DNA of 64,000 nucleotides from Cristatella mucedo (GCA_009760855.2 WPIO01000032.1:1591001-1655000); one strand, 5' to 3'; shown: positions 35,007-47,384, counted from the first letter of the stretch. Notes: generated from the sequence alone by a model not told the origin. Translations and numbers: made by a program.

Positions 35007-36558
35007 GTCTCGCTCGCTCGCTCTTCTATCGCTTCCTCTCCAGAGCGCACGTGCGGCGAACTTCGCGCGCCCCTGCGAAGGTGGGAGACGCGAAAAGGAT
35101 AGGAGACGAGCGGCCGAAGTATGCCGCCGCCGCAGCGAGGCCACAAATTGGGGCGCTGCGTGCCGAAAGCAGGCGACGCCGACCGCGGCACGCGAGCTGT
35201 CGGCCTCATCTGCTCTTGCGCGGCGCCTGCAGCAGCAGCCGCGGCGGCAGACCCCTTGCCGCCTTTAAAGTCGCCGCTCGGCGCCCCGATCGACGCGCTC
35301 CGCGCGGCGACTCGGAGCGCTGCCCGAGGCGCGCCCAGCGGCTCGCCGGGTGCGCTTTCGCGGACCCACGTCTGCGCGGCCGTGCGCCGCTCGCCGTCGG
35401 CAGCGCTGGTTACGCTGCGAGCACCTACGCTCGGCTGACGCTCGAGAATGAGCGAGAGTCTCGCCGGAAGGGGAGGCGAGCTTTCCCGCCGCCAGCATGT
35501 CGCGCTTACCTCGCAGTTTTCGCTGCCAATTTTGCGCTCGCGCGCGCGCGCGAACTTGGAGCGAACGCGCAGCCTTTTCTTTACAGGCGGCGGCGGCAGC
35601 TGGCCGGCTTTGGAAAACTAGTGCCGCAGGGCTCTTCTGGCGAAGTTAAGCCATTTATGCGATCGCTGCGACTCCGGCCGCGAGGGACGTAATTGGCACG
35701 GTGGCTGGGAGCTCGCGCGCGGCCGAGCGCTACAAATCTAGGAAGGTATTGTCATTCGGGTTGGTTACGCAACGCCGGCGTTGCCTTGCTGCCGTCGAGC
35801 TCGCTGCCGTCCGCTCTGTTCGACGCTTCTTCCGCCGACAGAATTAAGCAAGTTCGGAGCTAATTAATTAACGCGCGATTAAGTTAAGCGCAACGAGCGA
35901 GATCAACGAGATTCCACTAATTTCGTCAATCGATACACGTGCGCTCGTCAATGCGGCTAACTACTTCCCACACCGGTGTCGATAGGTAAAGCAACGGCCT
36001 GCCAGGGCGGGCGCGCCGCCATCGTTGGCGCGGCGCTTCCGGAGCGCTACGCCAGCGCTCGCGGTTCTCACCGCGGCATCCGGTCGGCAAGCGGCCTGCG
36101 GTGCGTCGTGGGAAATCCAGCTAAACGCTGGCTGTTGCCGCGTCGCTCATTTGGGCATTCTGCCGTACGCCACTCGCCGGGGCCGGCGAGCGGTCGCCCG
36201 TTTCCGAGTGGCAGCAGCAGCAGCAGAGTAGCAGCCGCCGCTGCCACTGTGCTGCTGCTGCTGTACATGCTGGCGGCGGCGCTGCTGCTGCTCGCTTCCC
36301 TCGGGGCCGCTGCCGCGGAGTCGGCTTAGAGTCAGGAGTCCATCGCTGCTGCTGCTGCTGCTGCTGAGATCGAAAGAAGCGGAGCGCGGACAACACAGCT
36401 TTGCTCTACCGCTATTGGAGACGGCGTGCAAATCGTGCAAATGCGTGGAGTATCGTGAAAGGCACTGCCGACAGAATAGGAGAACTTTAGCAACTTCCAC
36501 CCAGTCTCCCTATTGCCGTCCTATCAAGGGACATTTTAGAGTGAGTGTCGGATCAGTT

Positions 36559-36560
<2 letters not shown>
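35007..36560. other. CpG-rich upstream region of the LIM-homeobox gene
   Basis: Presumed promoter and 5' UTR of the minus-strand LIM-homeobox gene. CpG-rich to about 36,310, with CAG/CTG runs near 36,210-36,365. Long open frames (for example 35,051-35,692) are in the wrong phase and composition to be convincing. Confidence 0.4.

Positions 36561-36561
<1 letters not shown>

Positions 36562-36642
<81 letters not shown>
36562..36642. repeat. (CT)n microsatellite
   Basis: About 81 bp of pure CT dinucleotide. Confidence 0.98.
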
Positions 36643-36645
<3 letters not shown>

Positions 36646-36923
36646 GATCCAAAATGGAAACCTACCGAGCAATAAGTTCCATGTAGGTCATAAAACACAT
36701 CACTCTATGGTCAACACTTCTGTGATATGAGCAGCTCACTGCAGCCCGAGGACTCGCTTTGCTGAGTCATGGTAGTTCAATCACGGAAGACAACGCTGCG
36801 CTATCAATGCAGCTTGACGTAAGTGCGCGCTATCTTGCGGCGCGACAGACTTTTCCCTCTAGTTAGTAGGGATAATGAATGACTTACCTCGGAATTATGA
36901 CTTTTAGTAGCGTCGGCCTAGTA

Positions 36924-37110
36924 CAGCGGCTCTCAACCTGCGGGTTGCGACCCATTTGGCGGTCGAAGGACCCTTTCACAGGGGTCGTCTAAGACCATTG
37001 GAAAACACGCATTGCCACATTTTGCGCACGATAATTTTATAGTTGGGGGTCGCCACAACAGGAAGGACTGTATTTAAGAGTCGCGGCATTCGAAAGGTTG
37101 AGAGCCACTG
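36924..37110. mobile_element. SPIN-like hAT MITE, 187 bp
   Basis: Terminal inverted repeats are CAGCGGCTCTCAACCT on the left and the complement of CAGTGGCTCTCAACCT on the right (15 of 16 match). The flanking 8-bp sites GCCTAGTA and GTCTAGCA share a central CTAG, as in hAT target duplications. Internal words (GGACCCTTTCACAGGGGTCG, CTAAGACCATTGGAAAACAC, ATAATTTTATAGTTGGGGGT, CGCCACAACA, GTCGCGGCATT) follow the order of the SPIN nonautonomous elements of tetrapods as I remember them. It encodes nothing. It is inserted next to, and probably within, a decayed LINE family A fragment. Confidence 0.9.
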
Positions 37111-37520
37111 GTCTAGCAGGTCTGCTATTTTCCCGGTAGCTTTTGATACCATTGATCACCTCTTCTTTCATGAGCGCCTTCTCACTAGGCATCACAGACA
37201 TTAAGCTGTTCAAGTTCCCATTTTCGCGGAAGAATCATGCGTAGATGTCAGCTGCGATCCAGTATGATTTTAAAATATGAAGCGTCCAAGTGATCCGCTT
37301 TAAATGCTATTCTGCTTATAATGTAAAACGCATAGTCGCAAAGCACAATCTAGGCTTTCATTTCTATGGAGGCAGCACAAAGCGGCACCTGGGGTTTGAT
37401 ACTCACTGCCTTAAAGCCTAAAAAACTCTCAACTCCATTGCAGTATGTATTACTAGCATTATTTGCACTTGGTTGGCTGAAAATCTCACGTTGAGTGACA
37501 GTAAAACCACTTAAGCGACT
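37111..37520 (+). mobile_element. Decayed LINE family A reverse transcriptase fragment
   Basis: Contains GCTTTTGATACCATTGATCA (AFDTIDH), then TCGCAAAGCACAATCTAGGC followed by TTTCATTTCTATGG (AKHNLGFHFYG), then TGGCTGAAAATCTCAC and GACAGTAAAACCAC (WLAENL, DSKTT). Many frameshifts. Confidence 0.65.
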
Positions 37521-40257
37521 AAAGAATCGAAAGTGCACGGCATAAGAAGCGAAGATACTGCTTCTCCTATTGTATAGATAAAGGGAATTTTGGTAGCTTT
37601 GGTCGCTGTACTCGCTGAGTCGAGTAGTCACACGAAGTCGCTGCAACTTTGCACTGAGTGCAGCAAGTATCAGCCAGCTGTCGGAACAGCCGCCCAATAC
37701 ACACTCTGCTTCATACTGTGCCCTACAGTCATACGAATCAGTTCTCAAACCAATTGTATTTCATCTTTCTAAACGTTTTTACAATATATAGGACAAGCTT
37801 ACACACATGACCGCTCACGCTGAGGCTAATAAAAGGCATCGAACCACTGCCGTGATCAAACCTGTCTGAGGAGAGCAGGCGACAGCCAGTGTTAGGTTCG
37901 TTCTACAAAAGCAGTCCGAAACTGTATCGCGGCCGCTGCTGTGGTAGCGCCAATGCTACGCGGAGATGAATGATCTTCAAGCTCTGTGGAATCGTAACCA
38001 ACGCGTTTTTGAGCTTTTTCGTCAAGTTCTTGAGAACAGATTTCGTTGAGCAGCAGGGAAAGCTTCGCAGTGTTTGTAGTCAGCTGCTGCTGCTGTTCAA
38101 GTCGGCTGTTATTAGGTGAGCACGAGCGGAATGAGAGCAGCACCTTGAAGCTACAAAAAGCCAGAAGACCATCAGCTCCCAATGCCTTCGCTGCTAGTTG
38201 TATATAAATGCATAATCACAAGTATCTATTCTAAATCGTGAGTCAATCAACCATATCCAGCATAGCTAAATACTGATCAATTCTTCTAGTGCCCTTCCTA
38301 TGGTGCGAAAATGCTATTTAGCACGTTCGCCAGTAGCAGCGGAAACCGTACAACCTTCTGTATCAGCAATTTGAGTCTGATAGAAACAGATTCAAGTTAA
38401 TTTAGTCCTCGTCTGAAGGCACGTAGCAAAGGGGATCAGAGATAGAGCACGGAAGAGAGGTCCAAAAGGTAGGGATTGAAGCCTGGAATTAAAAGGAAAC
38501 GCGGCAGCTTGAGGTCAGTAGCAATCAATTTTACTTTGATGAACTGGCCTAAAGACCTATTCGATGGAACTCACGTTTTAATCCTACTGACTATTCAAGA
38601 GTGGCAAGCATCGCATGCGAGATTGCCTGTGACTTTTTCAGACATATAATACTGTCTAAAGCTGACCGTGTTTATAGGGCTTCTGAAATGCTGAATATAG
38701 TGGCAATAAAACATTTACTCGGAACCAGGAGAGAAATAAATCCGAGCGTAATCGAACGTTTCCCAGCGCCAGGCTAAGCGTTTGGCGAACTGGCAACTTT
38801 TCTCGGCTCGCTATTACGATGTGCAACGGTTGCCGGGACCGAAGAAATCGAGGGACTACGTATGGAGCACCGCGAGCTGCCGCCAAGTGCCAGGTAACTA
38901 GAGCAGGTCATGCAGGCACGCATCTGCGTAACTGCCCACCCTCTCGAAGATGATTTTAGCATAGCGCATGGCGATGTACGACATCGGTGGTATCAGCTGC
39001 TCCGACGAGCAGCTCAAGTTGGTCGTCGATTGGTACAGGCGAGAGGCTGCCGCAGTTTGTACATCTGCCACGTGGAGGTACGCATTGCAGCTACAACGCC
39101 CGAGACAGCTTCGCTACGGCACGCGCATCAATGCATCACATCCATCATTCTGCCACTGGCACAAGCTCATGCCAGTGGGCGGCGGCCACTGTTGCTTTTA
39201 CTAGGCTGTTAATACATTTATTCCTTTCTCAAATCTCAGCCGCACTATTTGGGAAGAACGCGGATATGTTGCAATTGTGGAGCACTAGTGACTACGCAAA
39301 TGGTAAAGCAAACGAGGAGTGAATAAGTCGTGGATTAACGAGATTTCCAACCGCCCGTAATGCTTTTATCAGCAGCACAGCCGACAAGGCGCTTGGAAGA
39401 CTACTCGGTTTTTAGAAAGCCAGGAATACACGGTCTTATTTGCATTTACACGTCTGATTGAAACGAGTGCAGTATCTGATGAGCGAAAAGAAAGCTTCGG
39501 CAGCTTTACAATGGAAATGCTGCTGAGGTCATTCATGAAATGAGATCTATATTCAGCCTTGCAGCAACACTCTAGAATCAGCTTCCAGATTGTCCGCTTA
39601 TTCATAGTACACTATCTAAACTTATTGCAAAGTATTGCTGTGCTCTTTGCTATCCTGTTGCTGTACCAGCTGAGGCGGCCGCTTCGGCGTACAGCTTCGA
39701 ACGCTACTGCACGGCAGCCATCTGGAAGAAGGGTGCATTTACTCAACAGCCTCGAATGCCTAGGTAGCATCCGTTATCCCTCCAAGACCTTATCCTATTT
39801 CATAGAGCGTTCATTCGTAATGCTCCTGGACAAAATCCCAGATCTTTGCACAAAACACGGCGTCCGCTACAGGTAATTGGGCAACTGCAATCGATCCGAC
39901 AAGGCATAATAATAGTAATACTGCATCTCTCCTGCAGCGCCCTGGGAGAACTTAATCCTAATGCAGGAGCTTTACAAATCCTTGTTAGAGCAGTAATAAC
40001 CAATAGTCAATGAAAAGCTAGCCGCACTGCTTAGGTAAGCATGCAATAGCACATAGTCATCACGCTAAGAATAGCACACAATTATCACGCTAGGACATGC
40101 ATGCAAAAACACAAAAGACTTTTAGCTGCCAGTTAATGAGACCTCACTTAGGAATTGTCACTCAGTGACACACAGGTAAAAAACATAAGTAAAAAGGACG
40201 GGCATGTAACTAGCATCGCTACTTTTCGGTTTGCTCTCTAGTTTTCAGCAATAATGA
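37521..40257. other. Intergenic DNA with one weak candidate exon
   Basis: No recognised gene or repeat apart from the candidate at 38,968. Composition is mixed. Confidence 0.35.
38968..39076 (+). CDS. Candidate initial exon, unknown protein
   Basis: An open stretch starting ATG GCG ATG encodes a start with coding-like character (MAMYDIGGISCSDEQLK, VVDWYRREA) and ends at a possible donor, GGAG-GTACGC. I do not recognise the family and cannot find a continuing exon, so this may be chance. Confidence 0.2.
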
Positions 40258-40475
40258 CAACAATAATAATAATACACTTGATAAAGCTTCCTCAGAAAAT
40301 TCAATCTCTTTCTAAGCGTTTCACATTTACTGCAAAGGAAGCACGATCGAATGGTGAGTGGTATCATGCTTGATAAACCACAGGAATAACACGGTTAGGG
40401 GTGACATGCACAGGGTCAGAACGCAAGTGTGGCTAGTGGTAGCATACACAGTGTCAGTACACATAAGCAACACCG
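40258..40475 (-). mobile_element. LINE family A, 3' end fragment
   Basis: An ATT-type tail (plus strand AATAATAATAATACAC) is followed by the hairpin block and 3' UTR words GGGGTGACATGCACAGGG and CACAGTGTCAGTACAC. It is truncated about 215 bp from the 3' end. Confidence 0.85.
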
Positions 40476-41455
40476 AACATGATTTGCAACTTGTGACAGC
40501 CGGTTAAACTAAGTTAAGAACCATTTGCAATGAATTCATTCCTAGCATGCACTGCCTGCAGTGGCCTCATTTGATTACAGCTTACAGGCCAATGTCAACC
40601 TGAGGCTGCAGTCAACAAGCCAGTACGATTGATCGACTATCAAAAATGCTTGTATTGCTTTCCGGCACATATACCAATGCAGGTATCGCTGTTGCATCGT
40701 CTTCCGGCTTTAACTCTGCTTAAATTTGCTTGCTTAATTTCTTCCTGACAAGCTCTCGTGAGTAGGTGCAAGCACAGTGCACGATTGTCTTTATAGCTGT
40801 ATTATAGTAGGAAAATGTGTCGAATAATTTCCAACTTTTCCTTGTAAGAGTAACCAAGGAACGTAGCGGACATTAGGAATGAGGGCTCTAGGTGTGCCAA
40901 ACTAGCCGGTGAAGAACTGCAAAGAACTCAAGTCCATTCCCGGCAGTGACAGAGGATTCAGACTCGATCGTGCCACTATCTACCGAGGCCTCCACACTCC
41001 GGCATGCTATTCCTCTATTCCTGGTCTGTGTCAAGTATACCAAGGGATGCCTCGACAACTCACACGGCAGTTCTGGGCACTGTGCAAGCCCGGTTCTACG
41101 GCTGCAGCTCGTCATACTATTCTCAGACCAGGATGAGAAGGTGGGAATATGAGATCATATGATCGAAGTACTGTAAGATAATCGACGACTGTCTTTGCCA
41201 CAGCCTGTCGTCGGAAAGATTACTCGACGATCACCGTAAGCTGCATGGAAAATCACGGGCTACACGGGAAAGAGAGCTTCCGAACCTTCATCTTTAACGG
41301 CTAAGGACATCAAGGTTAAAGCGCCAAAAATACGACAGAACGAGCAGCACTGACCACCCTTATCAGGCGAGCCACCACCCCACAAGCAAAGGCTCTCTCG
41401 TCAAGTGATTGCGTCTAGTTTGGTACGACGAATGGCGGCAAGGCGGTATGAAGGG

Positions 41456-41914
41456 TGCACCCCATCAGGCCAAGCATCGTACCACCCGCTTCTCGGAATC
41501 CAACAGTCTAGAAATACCTCATACAAACCTTAAATCCTTTGGAGACCGTGCATTTAGTTCGTATGCTCCCAAAGCCTGGAACTCCCTCCCGACCTGCGTC
41601 AGAACATCCCCTGACCTGACCACATTTAAAAGGAACCTAAAAACACACCTATTTAGGACAGCATTTAGTGGGTCCCTGTGATTCGTCTTTGATGTGCTTA
41701 TGCGTGCTGACAATGTGCATGCTGCCACTAACCACATTTGCATGCTGACCCTGTGCATGTCACCCCTAACCATATTATTCATCTCGTTTGTTTTTCAAGC
41801 ATGATTTTACTTACCATTCAATTGCATTTCACTTTGCAGCAAATGTAAAGCGCCTAGAGAGAGATTGAGTTCTCTGAGGGCGCTTTATCAAGTGAATTAT
41901 TATTATTATTATTA
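41456..41914 (+). mobile_element. LINE family A, short young copy
   Basis: Starts in the C-terminal domain (HQAKHRTTRFSESNSLEIPH), has an intact protein end (PKAWNSLPTCVRTSPDLTTF, LFRTAFSGSL and stop), the full 3' UTR, terminal hairpin and an (ATT)n tail at 41,895-41,914. It is nearly identical to the copy at 49,480-50,328. Confidence 0.92.
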
Positions 41915-42009
41915 TGCTTGCGTGTGGACTCTAGCACCAAGCTTCGGAAGGTGAACAAGTCCGAGATAGTTACCCGATCAATGCTGCCGACAGGATTACG
42001 TGAACAGCC

Positions 42010-42351
42010 ACGCACACTCCCACAAACGTTCGGCTTCGGCCACACCTCAGCTCAGCGACATCTCCCTGCCGTGCTGCCTGAAAGCATAGAGACAGACTGT
42101 TTTCGCAAGTCCATGCAAAAGTGCAGCTCTCCTCGTTGTTGAACTGGAGCGGCTGCCCAATCCTGCCAGCAAGCAATTTCACGGACAAGTCGCCTTGTAG
42201 ATCAAGAGCCATTTTCAGCAAAGTCAATAATCAAACCTCTGGTGAAGGCGTCGTCTTGGCTGGAGCTACAGCTGGAGCTCGGCTTTCGAGGAGCAGGTGC
42301 GAATGCGTGCCGTCAGGTTCACGGGAAGGTGCAGACGCCGACGATGACATG
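42010..42351 (-). CDS. Candidate gene start or exon, unknown protein
   Basis: Two coding-like stretches lie on the minus strand. One starts at 42,351 (MSSSASAPSREPDGTHSH, ending KTTPSPE at a possible GAG-GTTTGA donor). The other starts at 42,212 (MALDLQGDLSVKLLAG, then CFQAARQGDVAELR). They are in the same frame but separated by a TGA. I recognise no family. The flanking 42.3-42.7 kb is CpG-richer, as near a promoter. Confidence 0.2.
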
Positions 42352-42719
42352 GCGCCGGCGGACGAGCGAAATGACTCGAAGATCTTCGACAGGCGAAGTG
42401 ATCCTAAAAAGTAGCAAAGATTTCCCGTGCAAAGCCGTACGGAGCAGAGAGAAGAGACGTTGCTGCATTAATTGGCCATCGAACGCGACAGGTCACTGCC
42501 TACCCCAAGGGGAGGTTTATGGGCTATAATGCTCCGTGAAGAGACGAAGAGAAAGTGGGCGGCTCGGTGGGCCGCTCATAAGAACGCTCCACGTACGGGC
42601 TTCGAGCGACTCAACAAGCCGCTAAGCGATCGCCAAACTTTCGATCCGTTTTGGTCCACTTTCGGCAGTGCCGGCAAGTCACTCCCACTGCCTGAGCTTA
42701 GCAAATAGAAAGCTGGTGG

Positions 42720-44010
42720 TGGCGCCCACGAGGTGCAAGCCCACCCAGGAGCCAATCCAGGCTCTGCTTCAGTTCATCACGACAATTACAAAATCTTTGC
42801 TAGGGAACGAACACGACGCGACGGCGTGGCTTTCTTGCTATAGTATCGGCAGCCCCCAGCACAGGATGAGCAGCTTCTTAGGCAAAGTAGAGGTACAACG
42901 CACTGAAAATCAATCAGGTTAGTGGATGACATGTAAATGCATAGTTTGCATTTGACGTCTTTCTCTGAGCTCGAAATATAGCCATTTCGCAAGGAGGTAA
43001 GCTAACTCCTCCTGACTTAAAGTGACAGAATAGCTCAGCCAAGAACCGTGGATTGGCACATCAACATTTGATGCGAAGGTGACTATTTCCTAATCCACGG
43101 TAGTAATGAAATACGAACGTTACCTTAAAGGGTGATCAAATGTCACACAGAACCCCGCATTTGAATGGGTTGATTGCCTTTACTCAATAGCTCTCATTTT
43201 AGCACATACTGCAGCCGATAGGCTCATCTGCTGCTATACAAATGAGGGTGTTAAATCAGCTAAGATTTTTTAAAGCCAATTCTGATACGTCTGCATTCTA
43301 GCATCTTGCAACAGTTGTACAGCAAGGCAGCCAAAGACGGCAAGTGAGCTTCTTTCTATAATTGATCGTTGGTTTGTTCGAAGTTTTTCCAAAACCTTGA
43401 AAGAAGGGCCCTTCGGGGTATTCTATTTAACCTCGAGGGGACAAAGCTTAATGCCATAGCGAGGGCATTGGGGTAACTCAACAAGGAGAAAGCTCCTTGA
43501 GAACTCACTAGGCCCACTCGCTGCTCGGTTGGATGTACTAAATTTTTCTTATTCTTGTACTGACACAAACAAAATGAACGAGCGGCTCAAACGAGCAGTG
43601 TGTACTCTTCTTAACACATCCTCTTGCAAGCATATGGCAGCCTAGAATTTCTTCCTTGAATTTGCTTGTAGTGCATTTGCAAGTCCACGGAATGCATCGA
43701 GTAATCGCCTTAAGAGTTACTCTTAGATTAAACGCTTCATTACCTCGAGGTGCTATTTTTTGGGACCCAATTTCAGGCTCTCGGCACATTAAGATGCAGT
43801 TTGCACGTGCTGTTCAGTCACATGACGTTCCTGCTCTGCCCATGGCAATATAACATCATTTGAAATCGTATTGGCCGGCATCGCTCATCACTATTATGTT
43901 CCATTCGTAATTTGAATTTGATGAATCAAAATTCCCGACAGGCATTGGATGCTGCCCTACCAGTAAGTGCAGCAGACCCGATTGGCATCAGCATCTGAGG
44001 GGCTTGCCGG
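42720..44010. other. Intergenic DNA, no gene seen
   Basis: No recognised gene. A perfect 10-bp inverted repeat, ACCGTGGATT at 43,045-43,054 and AATCCACGGT at 43,092-43,101, could form a hairpin with a 37-nt loop. Confidence 0.4.
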
Positions 44011-44011
44011 C

Positions 44012-44316
44012 CTAGCCTGCACGGCCAGTCTTCAGCAAGGTCAGCCCTGAGCAGAAAGTACAGCGGTCCACAGGGTAGAGAGGGTGACTGCAGATGGCAG
44101 CCAGTGCGAGTGAGGAGTACGTTTGCTTTATCTGAACTGCTGCTTACCATCATCACCAGCAGCTCCGGCGATGTCTGAAGAGCAACGTCTGACCACGCTC
44201 AGAGATGAAAAGACCGCACCGAGAACTTCAGGGGAGCACCCTTCGACAGAGGCCAGGTCGATGTCAAAGAGGCGGCCCAATTCGATGTAGCCTTCAATTA
44301 ATTCCTGCTGGATCAT
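44012..44316 (-). CDS. Candidate two-exon C-terminal end of an unknown gene
   Basis: Exon at 44,316-44,148: acceptor CAATCATTTTCAG, then IQQELIEGYIELGRLFDID and VLGAVFSSLSVVRRCSSDIA, ending at donor GATG-GTAAGC. A short last exon at 44,046-44,012 follows acceptor TTTCTGCTCAG in the matching phase and reads LTLLKTGRAG and stop. The codon pattern looks real and both splice sites are good. I do not recognise the family. Upstream exons would lie beyond the SINE at 44.4 kb. Confidence 0.35.
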
Positions 44317-44386
44317 CTGAAAATGATTGGAGCATCGCCTGCTGGATCATTTCCTGAGCAAACAGGTTGCACCGTCTAGCCTGATT

Positions 44387-44530
44387 TTAGCCCAGCGGTT
44401 TAGGTGCTCGCCTCTAGCAAGGTCAAGGTAAGTGTATTTGATGACCTGAGGTCGTGGGCTCAAGCCATATAAGAAGCGCCTGAACAGAGATTAAGTTCTC
44501 TTAGGATGCTATACAAAATGAGCTGTATTT
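44387..44530 (+). mobile_element. tRNA-derived SINE, best-preserved copy
   Basis: Head: GCCCAGCGGTTTAGGTGCTC (A-box region) and GGTCGTGGGCTCAAGCC (B-box region). Tail: AGAAGCGCCTGAACAGAG, then ATTAAGTTCTCTTAGGATGC, then TATACAAAATG. The tail resembles the 3' hairpin of LINE family A. Confidence 0.75.
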
Positions 44531-45163
44531 CTGTATCGCAAAAAGCTATGCAGAGCGCCAACTATGACCACAATTGGCTGGCTTGCCTCGAACCCGGGGG
44601 ATTTGAGCTTTCGTAAGTGCACGAGCTCGATCAACAAGATCAGTCGTGCGGTTGCCCTGGTAACCGAGAAAAAAGAGTGCAACTTGCAGAAGCAATAGAT
44701 TGGTTGAAATCTACATTCCAGGGGTTCGCAATTCCAAACAAAAAAGGTTGCCAGTGGTTTGCAACTTTTGCTTTGCACTGACTGTCTGTAGGACACTATC
44801 GTGACTTTTCTCGGGATGACTAACGCCTTCTACGAACGTGCACAGGCGAATTTCGTGGCCTATCCAACAAAGCATCAGAGCGATTTGTCTAAAACTTGCA
44901 GCTGTGCACGCACACGCTGTGATGCAAGGCACACCACAACGAACGAGGACAAAGATTATCAAGCACCTTCAGTCTAGTTGCCTACCTTATCCACTGAGCT
45001 AAGCAAGCGTACTGCTGCAACATAAGCAATGTGTGGTTCTTACTCATAGAATCATAATCATTGGTCATCCAAGGAAATGCTACCATCATGGTTCGGAGAT
45101 GGACAATACTTGCAAAAATACTAAATTTCTGGGTAACGGCTGCCCACCATACCCCCTCCTATT

Positions 45164-45315
<152 letters not shown>

Positions 45316-45968
45316 CTGCTACGGTATAAACAGGATACATGCTGCCCCAACAAATGATCGGTTGCTAATAGTTGGTAATACCATATTTGCAAGAGCAGAT
45401 CCCATACAGGCGGCTTGCATTCGTGATGAAAGCAATCATGACCCCTTGATTCCTGCTTACTTTGAATCGTATTGGATTACAGAACTGCGAGTTTTAAAGT
45501 AATGTGAATAGTTTATTCCGCAGTAGCAGAAGGCAGTGGCTTGCTTAGCAGGGTCTCACCTCATAGCCTAGCACTGCTTCGATGCTCACTTAACGATGCT
45601 AACCGATCGGGGCTACAACATAATTACATGGTCGGCAGCCGTTTTTATCTTCTCAGCCAACTGAGTGTGTATGCTACAGCTGCTCATGCCGGAACGCAAC
45701 TTCCTGAGCAGAAGGTGCATGCAAGCTTACAATTGTATTCTTTATTTCCCATCACCTCGGACTTTTCCTGGACAGTTAGTACCACAATAGTTACCTAAAT
45801 ATCCATGCTTATTGCTGCTATGTAGTCTCAATGTTGTTACTATCCAGTCAGCAGTCAGTAGCATACAAAATATATGGGGTTTCACACCTGCAATAATATC
45901 TGTCACCAAACTGCACCAGCAACATGTCACTCCTAAGAAGGCTGCCTGCTCTGTCTGCTGTAAAACAA

Positions 45969-45973
<5 letters not shown>

Positions 45974-46053
<80 letters not shown>
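45974..46053. repeat. (CT)n microsatellite
   Basis: About 80 bp of pure CT dinucleotide. Confidence 0.98.
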
Positions 46054-46056
<3 letters not shown>

Positions 46057-46404
46057 TTCCCTCAGTGTAGTAGAACGACGATCGAACTAACTTACAGCCT
46101 GTGAGTTCGAGAACATAAGACGATCTAAAGACGACTATAAATGTGTGATGTGTAAAATTTACTCGTTCGCTCAACGTACGATGTCAAATTGCAGTAAAGC
46201 AACAGCTGAATTAACCTGTGTGCTTCTGTGAGCCAGGTACTGCCTTTCTAGCCAGTCTAGTTTTTCCAAATTACATACACATATAAATTGAATTATGTCC
46301 TCTTAATCCAGCCACCATTAGCAGATCTGGTCACATTTTGATCGAACGCTAGGTATAGGTGTGTGTTTGTGTGCACGCGCTTGTGCGTGTAATATCTATA
46401 TGCA

Positions 46405-46409
46405 TTTAC

Positions 46410-46445
<36 letters not shown>

Positions 46446-46544
46446 AATAAATAATAATAATATATAAATAAAATACATAGTTATATATAATATAAATAAT
46501 CGTATATAAATAATAATACATATATATATATAATAAATAAATAA
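46405..46544. repeat. (TA)n and (AATA)n rich tract
   Basis: TA dinucleotide from about 46,413, then mixed ATAA, TATA and AATAAT units. It sits at the 3' end of the adjacent minus-strand SINE and is probably its expanded tail. Confidence 0.85.
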
Positions 46545-46690
46545 TAATTCATTTGTATAGCATGCTAAGAGAATTCAACCTCTCTAGCCTTGTGCTTGAA
46601 ATTTGCCGAAGGAATCAAGCCTAAGACCTTGGCAGTTAATGGGAGCATCTTACACCTGATCCAAACCAGGCCTTGGGGTTTGCACTCTCT
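46545..46690 (-). mobile_element. tRNA-derived SINE, diverged
   Basis: On the minus strand: AAGGTCTTAGGCTTGATTCC (weak B-box), then AGAGAGGTTGAATTCTCTTA, then GCATGCTATACAAATG running into ATTATTATT. The tail matches the other SINE copies. Confidence 0.6.
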
Positions 46691-47384
46691 CCCTACACAG
46701 AAGACGCGGTGGAGACATCTTACTGAGCCGGCCACCCATAAGGTGTAAATATAGGGGTTGCATACAAGAGGTATTGCTATGCCACCAGCAGAAAGGGGTT
46801 CGTAGGCTTGCTCACCGGTATATCGTCTTGGCTCCTGCAGCTAGCTGACGAGATGGCTGCCATCGCTGCCATCTGAGCCCAATGGGCAGCATCGCTCGTC
46901 TCATTGCGACCTGTAAGGAAGAAAAACCTAACGCCTCATATCTGGCAGAAATTCGAAATGCTGTTATCATGGACCTAAAAGTCGCTTGGTAGTGAATACG
47001 GGGCAATCAAACGACCCCTATTAACAAGCCGGGTGTTGATTCTACCAAATGGACAGCCGGTTATCGACGACTGTCAGGGCATTTAATTTTCAGCAGTCTA
47101 CGAAAGGGCTCCAGATTTGTAGACTGAAAATCAAAGTTTTACGTGGCCTAGAAGTGCAGCCTTTCTCGCCACTATAGATTTATCTGTGACGAGTTGAAAT
47201 TTGAAGGAATGGTTGCCATCGACTATCTTGCTCGATCTGAGTAGCATCCTCTTTTTTCAGAAAGTTCCTCTTTGTAAAATCTCATTTTGGTGAAGAGCCA
47301 TCTTCTCGTGCAGTGCTCAAGCTATAAATTGCTAGTAAATCCGTTTCAGTATCTGTTTTCGAAATTTTTTAGATTATTTAGTAG

